Shown here one piece after another: positions 57,210 to 64,000 of a stretch of DNA of 64,000 nucleotides. The notes under the pieces are model-generated. The model worked only from the letters and a program-made list of their open reading frames with translations. It did not search any database and had not been told where the DNA came from. The position numbers and the translations under genes were made by a program. Source of the stretch: Raffaelea ambrosiae. Lineage: Eukaryota > Ascomycota > Sordariomycetes > Ophiostomatales > Ophiostomataceae. Numbering within the stretch: the stretch's first letter is position 1; the number at the start of each line of letters is the position of its first letter. The DNA lies in assembly GCA_002778195.1 (NCBI GenBank), contig PCDI01000001.1, forward strand, positions 3,497,869 to 3,561,868, given 5' to 3'.

Positions 57210-59893
57210 ATGGAATACGCCAACGGCTCCCATGCCGGCAGCCCGCCTGCCATGGCCACCACTCCAGTCCCAGCCGACCCCAAGACGGTCCGCTTCCAGC
57301 TGATCACTCCGGACTCGCCGCACACCACTGCGCGCCTGCCCATGCGTGTGCAGATCTACCCTCACGATGCCACCGACTCCATCATCACCACCGTCAAGAA
57401 CTTCTACGGTCTTTACTCCAGTCCGACCAGCTCCAAGGGCGTCAGCTTCGAGGACGAGGCCGGTATCACCATGATTGCCCGCTACGAGAACTTCCGCGAC
57501 AACATGGTCGTCTATGTCCGAGTCATTGAAGAGCCTGCCTTGTCACCCAGCGCCTTTGCTTCTCGCAACTTCCGCTCCCCCCCAGCTGTCGGGAACGGCA
57601 CAGCCCTGACCTACTCCAACGGCGACAGCCACAATAACATGTCCTCGTCGACTGGTGCGTCTGGTCCCGCTCCCTACTACTCAGGCCACCAGGCCTCCCT
57701 CCACCACTTGCAGCAGCACGGCGAATACCAATCTCGCCCAGGCTCTCGCACCTCGCGGAAGCGCAGTCTGTCCCCCAGCAGTGCCCGTGGCCGTCGCAGC
57801 GACTCCGCCAGCACCAATTCCAAGAACCGCTCCCGCTCATCCAAGAATCGGGGCGCCGCCTCATCCCAGTCTCAGCTGGACTCGTATGCCGCCGAGAACA
57901 ACGGGTACAGCAGCGGTGACGGCGCTCCCGGCTCCAATAGCGGCCGTGCCAAGGAACAGCAGTCCATTGGCAACACCGAGATCAGTGTCGAGAACATTGT
58001 TGAGGGTGGCCGCCGCAAGCGGGCCAAATTCGAGTCCTCGGTAAGTTGTCGCTTCCACTTCTATGTCTCTTCTGCAGGCTCTTTGTTTTAGTCTTGTAGT
58101 CTCTGCACAGCAGTTGCTTCTGTGGCTTCCATGTCCCCTCCATCCAGCTTCTGCTATTCTTCTTCCATCTGCACATTTCTCTCTCCTCTCCCGGCTGCTA
58201 GTTCCGTCACAAATCAGTTGCAACCCTGGATTTGCGACGACTCTTGCATCCCCCCTGCAAATCTCTTGGGCCGTCCCTCCTCTCAAATTTGTCTGCATCT
58301 AATAGGATGAACATCTGAGTACTGACATACATCTTCCTCCCTCTCTAGGAACTCCCATTGTTTGCTCCTCCCCAAATGCCCGCGGCTACCTCCAACCCTT
58401 CAGTGTCACCTGCTCGTCGTGCCGACCACCGACCCTCTCTGCCCTTTGTCCATCCCGGCCAGAATCCCTTTAACGGTGCTGCCGCCCTGCAATCCCCGCA
58501 GAACTATAACACGCACTACGCACAGATGGGTGTCTATGCCACCCCGGTCTCGGACGGCCGCCGCACTCGTGCCAGCATTGGCTATTCCGGTGCTGGGGGC
58601 GTGGGTGTCTTGCCTACTCCTGATCCCACCGTGAGCTCTGTCTCCGAGGAGGACAAGGACGTGGCCATGCAGCTCATGCGCCTGGGCGAGATTTCCAACA
58701 TGCCATACGGCGGTCGGACCTCTACATCTACGCAGGACGACACGTTTAGCGGCCGTGCCGATGCTGCTTCGTCCACGGGGGCTACCAGCGATGGGGAGAG
58801 TGACAGCGGCGCCGAATACGGCGACGACGACGAGGATGACGAGGATGGCCTGGCACCGCCCAAGCGCAAGCAGCGTCTCGACACCAATGGTGCCAGCCGC
58901 AAGATCTACCAGTCGGTCGAAAACGGCGATGACGACAGCGCCGATGCTGATTATAAGGATGACGTTCCGGTGCCTGGCCTCATGGCTGCTCCCAAAATGA
59001 AGAAGGTCACCAAATCCACCAACGACACTACCAACGGCAGCGCCACCAACGGCACCAATGGCACTGGTACCAATGGCACCAATGGCACCAAGCAGGCCCG
59101 TGCCCAACCGCCCACCAAGGCCAAGACGGCCAAGAGCAAGAAGACGGCTGGCACTGCCAATGGTTCCAAGAGCAAGAAGGCGTCGGCCAGCAACAACGCC
59201 AGCTCTGCTGTCACCACCACCACGAGCATTGTTCCTGGTGTGCCTATGTCACCCGCACCCCTGCCGGCGTCGCGTAAACTGTCCGTCGCCTCCAGCGGCG
59301 GTGGTGTTGCCACGTCAATCGTGGGCACCGTTACGGGTGCTGTCGGCGACGATGAGATCACCGACCTCTCGAGCAAGCCGCGCTGCCAGCGATGCCGCAA
59401 GAGCAAAAAGGGCTGCGATCGCCAGCGCCCGTGCGGGCGGTGCCGGGATGCCGGCATCCCGGCCGAGCTGTGTATCAGTGAAGATGAAGGGAACGGACGC
59501 AAGGGCCGCTATGGCCGGCACATGGGCGTGCCCATCAAGAAAGACACTGTTGTCTCCAGCAACGGCGCTGCTGCCATGCAGCCCCCTCCGCCTCCGTCCA
59601 TGACGCCGGCCCAGAGCCAGGCCCAAGCGCAAGCTCAAGCGCAGGCTCTGGCCCATGCCCACCCTCATAACGGCCATAGCCACAACCACACCCATGCCCA
59701 TACCCATGCAGCTCAGGCACAGGCCGCCATGCAGCAGTACCAGCTGCCGCCGCCGCCTCCCTCGCCGGGCAACCAGAAGCCCGTACCGACTCTGCTCCCC
59801 CCGCCAACCATCTCGTCTACGCCCATCATTGCACCTGTTGTTCCTGGCATGGCCGTGGCTGGTGCCGAGAAGAGCAAGAAGCGGAAGCGGTGA
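57210..59893 (+). CDS. Zn2Cys6 regulator with conserved N-terminal domain and C-terminal zinc cluster
   Basis: Two exons (57210-58040, 58349-59893; donor GTAAGT, acceptor CTCTAG, 308-base intron) encode 791 residues. Residues about 25-110 form a compact conserved-looking domain (KTVRFQLITPDSPHTTARLP, YPHDATDSIITTVKNFYG, FEDEAGITMIARYENF) with a PB1/ubiquitin-like flavour. A Ser/Arg-rich nuclear-type region and an acidic run follow. The zinc cluster CQRCRKSKKGC...CGRC...C spans Cys623 to Cys652, late in the protein where most Gal4-type factors have it first. Low-complexity repeats include TNGT units and an AQAQAQ/His-rich stretch near the end; the C-terminus is KKRKR. Probably a conserved nuclear regulator; I do not recognise a named orthologue. 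The ATG at 57210 begins the domain-bearing frame. Confidence 0.85.
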
Positions 59894-62800
59894 TAACATC
59901 CATGACTTGCAGCGGATGATGTGCTGCGAGGTATATGCTGTGTTTGATCCACTCCATGCCTCTCAATTGTCATTCGCCTTGCATGTTCCACAACAGCGGG
60001 CAAGCGCTCACTGATTCGCGAATGAGCATGATTCTGCCAAACGAGCCATTTTTTGGCATGAAATTCCAAACATCATATCATCCTCTCCGAAACCCCACCA
60101 ACAACCAACTATGTGTGCGTATCTATATATCATTGCTTTCATTTTGTTCTTTTGAGTTGCTCCAAATTGTTCTCTTTTTTTTTCTTTTGCTTCTTTCTAT
60201 TCCCACCTGCTCTGCGATTGATATTTTGCTTGTTCGATTGTTGTCTTTTTTCTACCTTGTCTTTTATCTCTTTTTGCTTTGTCTTGCAAAAATTTCCACT
60301 TGTCACATTTGAGTTTTGTCATGTCTTTCTTTTGGGCGAAAACGGCACAGGTGTTTTATGGCTATACCAGGGCGGTAACCAAATCACGGACTGGGAGAAG
60401 GGGGCTTTACACAAGAGAGCGAAAACAAAAAGAGAGAGGGGCACGGAACCGGAGGAAATGTTGGTATGGAGCACAGCTGCGCTTTTTTATCTCTCTTTCT
60501 CTTTTCTTTCTCCTTGTTGTCTTCTTCTCCAGTCTTTTTTTTCACTCCTTTACAAACGATGAACAAATGAGGGTACGGGATATGGATCAGGGGATGGGGA
60601 GTTCCACAGGCGTTTGTTTCTACCCTTTTGTTTGTACTTTTCTTGCTCTCGCGCTGCTTTCCATCTTGTTATGTCTTGTTTTCATGTTTCGATCGCGTCA
60701 AAAAATCTTGCGTGTTGCTTATTCTCCTCTGTCTTGTTGATCGGGCCTGAGGACGGTGCTATGCCAGAGGATGCCTCCATGGCATGTCTTTCAGGCATCA
60801 TCCAAGCCTGAACTTGCCCTTGATGGATGCACAAGACAAAGGTCGATTTTGGCCTGTTTGCGTTTATGGGCTTACCTGAAGGGTTTTGAGCCGGCCATTT
60901 GCTCCGGGGGAAGAGACGGGTTCCGGCCAGATAGCGGGGAAGGGGAGAGAGAAACGAAACATAGCTGGCCTGGACACTAAGCAAGGAAACTGAAATACCG
61001 ACAAAAACAACAGAAGGAGGGGATGAGCACGGGAGAAGGACAACCAAATTGCAACTCACCGTCTTCTCCGAAGCGGAAACAACACGATACCGCCACAACG
61101 TTTTCAACTGACTGAGACGGCCTACCCAAACCACAAAAAAAAATTTCATGAGAACGGGGGAATAAAGGGAATCAGCCCCTGGGTGAAAAGGGGGGTCAAA
61201 GGTGTTTATGGTTTTTGAGATTCTTTTCCTTTTGCTGCCTCCTTGTCTTATTCTGTCTGTGTTTTCACTCCTAGCCTCTTTTTCGAATCTCTCTCTCTGT
61301 GTCTTCTGCTTATCTTTTGTTGGCCTCGCGTGTGCTTCAGGCGGTAACTGTATTTTTGTGTGTGTGTGTGTGTGTGTGTTCTAAGGTCTAACACCACTTC
61401 TTATTTATTTCTTTGTTCACAAAATGCTCTCTTTTGGGTGCCCCGGTCCGCTTTCCGTTGTGTGTCTGTGTTGGTTGATTACCACCTTTGGCTTTCCACG
61501 TGTCTGCTCTATCTCTTGTTCGTGCAGTTAGCGTGCGCTGGCAGACACGAAACGAGATGTTTTAAAAACATGGGAGAAAAGAGGCTGAGATGGTTGCCTT
61601 AAAGGGTGATCTGCCGAGGAAGGAAACGGAAGGGGAAAAAAAGGTGTGTCCGGCTTGTGATATCTCCCAGGTGTAATGGATCAGGTTCTGCCATGCTTGT
61701 TACGTTTCCCACATTTTTTCAACTTGCTTTTAGTCGTCCAATAGCAGAATACCAAACTACAAAAGTACCTAAAACCTAGCTTCCCCGTAATCCTTTTCAA
61801 GCAGCGTCAAATCATTCGAGTGCTCTTTCTCTTGGCTTATTGTTCTACGTTGTTGGGTTTTTCGACTACGTCGAAGTACACTCTCGCTCTAAATGCACCC
61901 CTCTCTCGTCGCCATGTGTCCGTTGCCGGGAAGGAGTCGATACTCGCGAGACTCCATGGTGCCAGAGACGCACACTCTCTGCTCAAACCATTCTTTGACC
62001 CAGTAAAGAAGTTTGGACACGACCTAATATGATCTCTGTCATTCTTTTCTGTTGGTCGCCTCTTTTATTATATGGGCATCGACTCGGTTGCCCGTGATAT
62101 CTGACACGCCCCCTGTCTGCTCTCTCCCACACATTTATAAGCACAACCGAATGCTCGTTTGTATGCCACATAGCAAAGCGCGTGCATGTTGCATTTGCCT
62201 TTTTTCTTATCGTTCGCGTTTTTCCGGCATCGCGGCATAACAGTCAGAGAACGCGTGCGGCAGTCGATGTGCCAGGGAGAGGGAAGAATGGAATATAGGT
62301 TCGCAAGTTGGATCAATCGGAATGCCGAGTTTGTCAGAGTCCACGGGGGTGTGGTCATTCGAGTCCCCACCCCCAGAAAATAAGCCCGATGCTCGATGCG
62401 CGATGCGAAGGAATGCGACAGCATTGCGACAGGCGAGCAAGCAGGAGAGCCTAAGAAGGACTGGAAAGTCCACTAGAAAAAAGGTCAATTCATGCAATGC
62501 TATTTTGAACACACAGATGAGATTCAAGCTTTTCAATTTGGTTGCGATGAACACTTGTTGTGAGGACAGGCGCCTGCGATCGTGGTTGCCGGTTGCAACG
62601 TTTGCACCCATTTGACATTGTTGACGTTGGACGTTTGTTTTCGCTGATCAAAGCAAAAATCCCCAAGCCTGGGGAAGGGGCCCCATAATAAACTGGTCGT
62701 CGCAAAAAATAAAAATAAAAATAAAAAAACCACCCCTCCATTTGTGGGACGCGCGCGCGCCCCCCTCCCCCCAGGGTCCCAGCAGCCATTCATGGTTGTA

Positions 62801-64000
62801 AGAATAGCACAAAAAGTGGACATCACTTAAGCTCTTCGGGACTAGCCTAACATAGATTAGCGGCGCAAACCGAACGCTTTCGCCCTTGCCTTGTCTCTGA
62901 GAGAGAGCGACGGCTGCCGAAACGGGAAGGAATCGCAAACCCAGAGAAAAGCGCAAAAGTAAAATAAAAATAAAATAAAAATAAAAATAAAAACCCACTC
63001 GCCACGCCCACGCGCCACACATTCATGCGCCCCGGTCGTTCGTGCCCTTGTTGTCGCAAAAGCACACACACACACACACACACCATGCGCATCTTTTGTA
63101 AGCCATAGAATCTCTGCATCTTGGATCTCTCTTTTTATCTAATTTATTTTTATACTGTCTGTTCCTTTGTAATGTTCTTATTTCGACGTCCATCTCTGTG
63201 CGCACCGGACGACTTTGTGTGAATTCTTTCGCAACAACACCCCAGGGATGGCTCTTTGTGCTGTCCTTGCGGTGTATTCCTTTGTTCTCTTGCAAACATC
63301 AATGAACTTTGTGTAATGTTTTTGCTGTGTGCGGACCAGCACGCGCGCGCACGCACACACACACACACATACACGATACGGTGGCAGGTGGTCTCTGCTC
63401 CGCCAGCCAGGGGCGGAGTTCACGATAATTTTGTTAGATCGTCCTGGGGTGCGCGTGGACTGTTTTCTGTGGGGATATGAAAAAAAAAAATGAGAAAGAA
63501 TGCGTGCATGCCATCCCTCCGGAGTGGCAGTCACGATGTAGGGCCACCGCTCTTTTATCTCATTTGGTCTAAGCGAATGCGCGGAAATGAATGCCGGGGT
63601 GGGAATGGCAGTTATGGCCAGGGGCTGGGGAAGGAAAGTCACGATAGGATGAGAACGTGAAGACGAAAACGGGGGATCCGGGGATGACGGGACCAGAAAA
63701 AAACCGAACACGAAGCAGTATCGCCGGTTCTTTTTTTTTCTGGTGTTCTTTGCCATCGTGACGACGCCTGCTAAAAAAAAAGGTTCTGTCCTCGACCGTG
63801 ACCAGAGTTGACCGGAAGGTCGATCCGTTCTCCGTTTCTGCTCCAATGGCTTTCACTTCCCTTTTTCTCTCTCTCTCTCTCTTTCTTTTCTTTCTCTTGA
63901 CTGCCTTGCGTCTCACCTCTTCTCTGCTCGCATCTCTCACACCCCTTTCCTCATGCACACGGATGCGCGCCCGATGGACCTCATGATTCATAAAACAGTG
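59894..64000. other. 3' flank and gene-free right end
   Basis: T-rich sequence follows the regulator. Dinucleotide and TAAAA-type repeats recur (GT near 61357-61379, AC near 63063-63083 and 63357-63370, AAAAT units near 62705-62730 and 62960-62992). No open frame shows family features. Confidence 0.55.

Noticed and set aside
61357..63370. Dinucleotide and TAAAA runs as possible arrays or elements
   Set aside because: Simple microsatellites without spacers or terminal repeats; not CRISPR or transposon.

Overview
The window is genomic DNA from a filamentous ascomycete, probably a Sordariomycete. I infer this from short GT-AG introns with CTAAC-type branch sites, GC-rich coding sequence, low-complexity insertions (Ala, Gly, Gln, acidic runs), CT-rich leaders and fungal families (Zn2Cys6 regulators, MGM1, DUG3, EF-hand AGC carrier). 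An Ophiostomatales/Sporothrix-like source is only a guess. Thirteen genes look intact or nearly so. Gene density is low, and two gaps are unusually long for this group (about 5.5 kb and 8.6 kb).

Bases 1-7440 are an accessory island. It holds a Zn2Cys6 regulator running off the left edge, a solitary intact short-chain dehydrogenase, and four broken genes: a 50-odd-codon scrap of a polyketide synthase ketosynthase domain, a cytochrome P450 whose N-terminal motif now abuts its C-terminal third, the C-terminal half of a berberine-bridge-type FAD oxidoreductase with a frameshift, and the frameshifted C-terminal part of an alpha/beta hydrolase. The simplest reading is a decayed secondary-metabolite cluster.

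Bases 8350-30000 are conserved housekeeping genes: ZRG17-type zinc transporter (+), MGM1/OPA1 mitochondrial dynamin (-), a monocarboxylate-type MFS transporter (+, with one GC-AG intron and one apparent frameshift), DUG3 glutamine amidotransferase (+), urease accessory protein UreD (-), RNA polymerase III subunit RPC4/RPC53 (+) and cohesin subunit SCC3 (-). ureD and RPC4 share a divergent promoter with a GATA/CCAAT cluster that fits nitrogen control.

Bases 30000-64000 are sparser: an MDR-family quinone-oxidoreductase-like gene (-), a cystinosin-type PQ-loop transporter (-), the mitochondrial aspartate/glutamate carrier (-), a B-type cyclin (-) and a large regulator with a C-terminal Zn2Cys6 cluster (+) preceded by an 8.6 kb gene-free region. 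The last 4 kb holds no gene I can support, only a 3' region and simple repeats. I found no tRNA, rRNA, CRISPR array or intact transposon.
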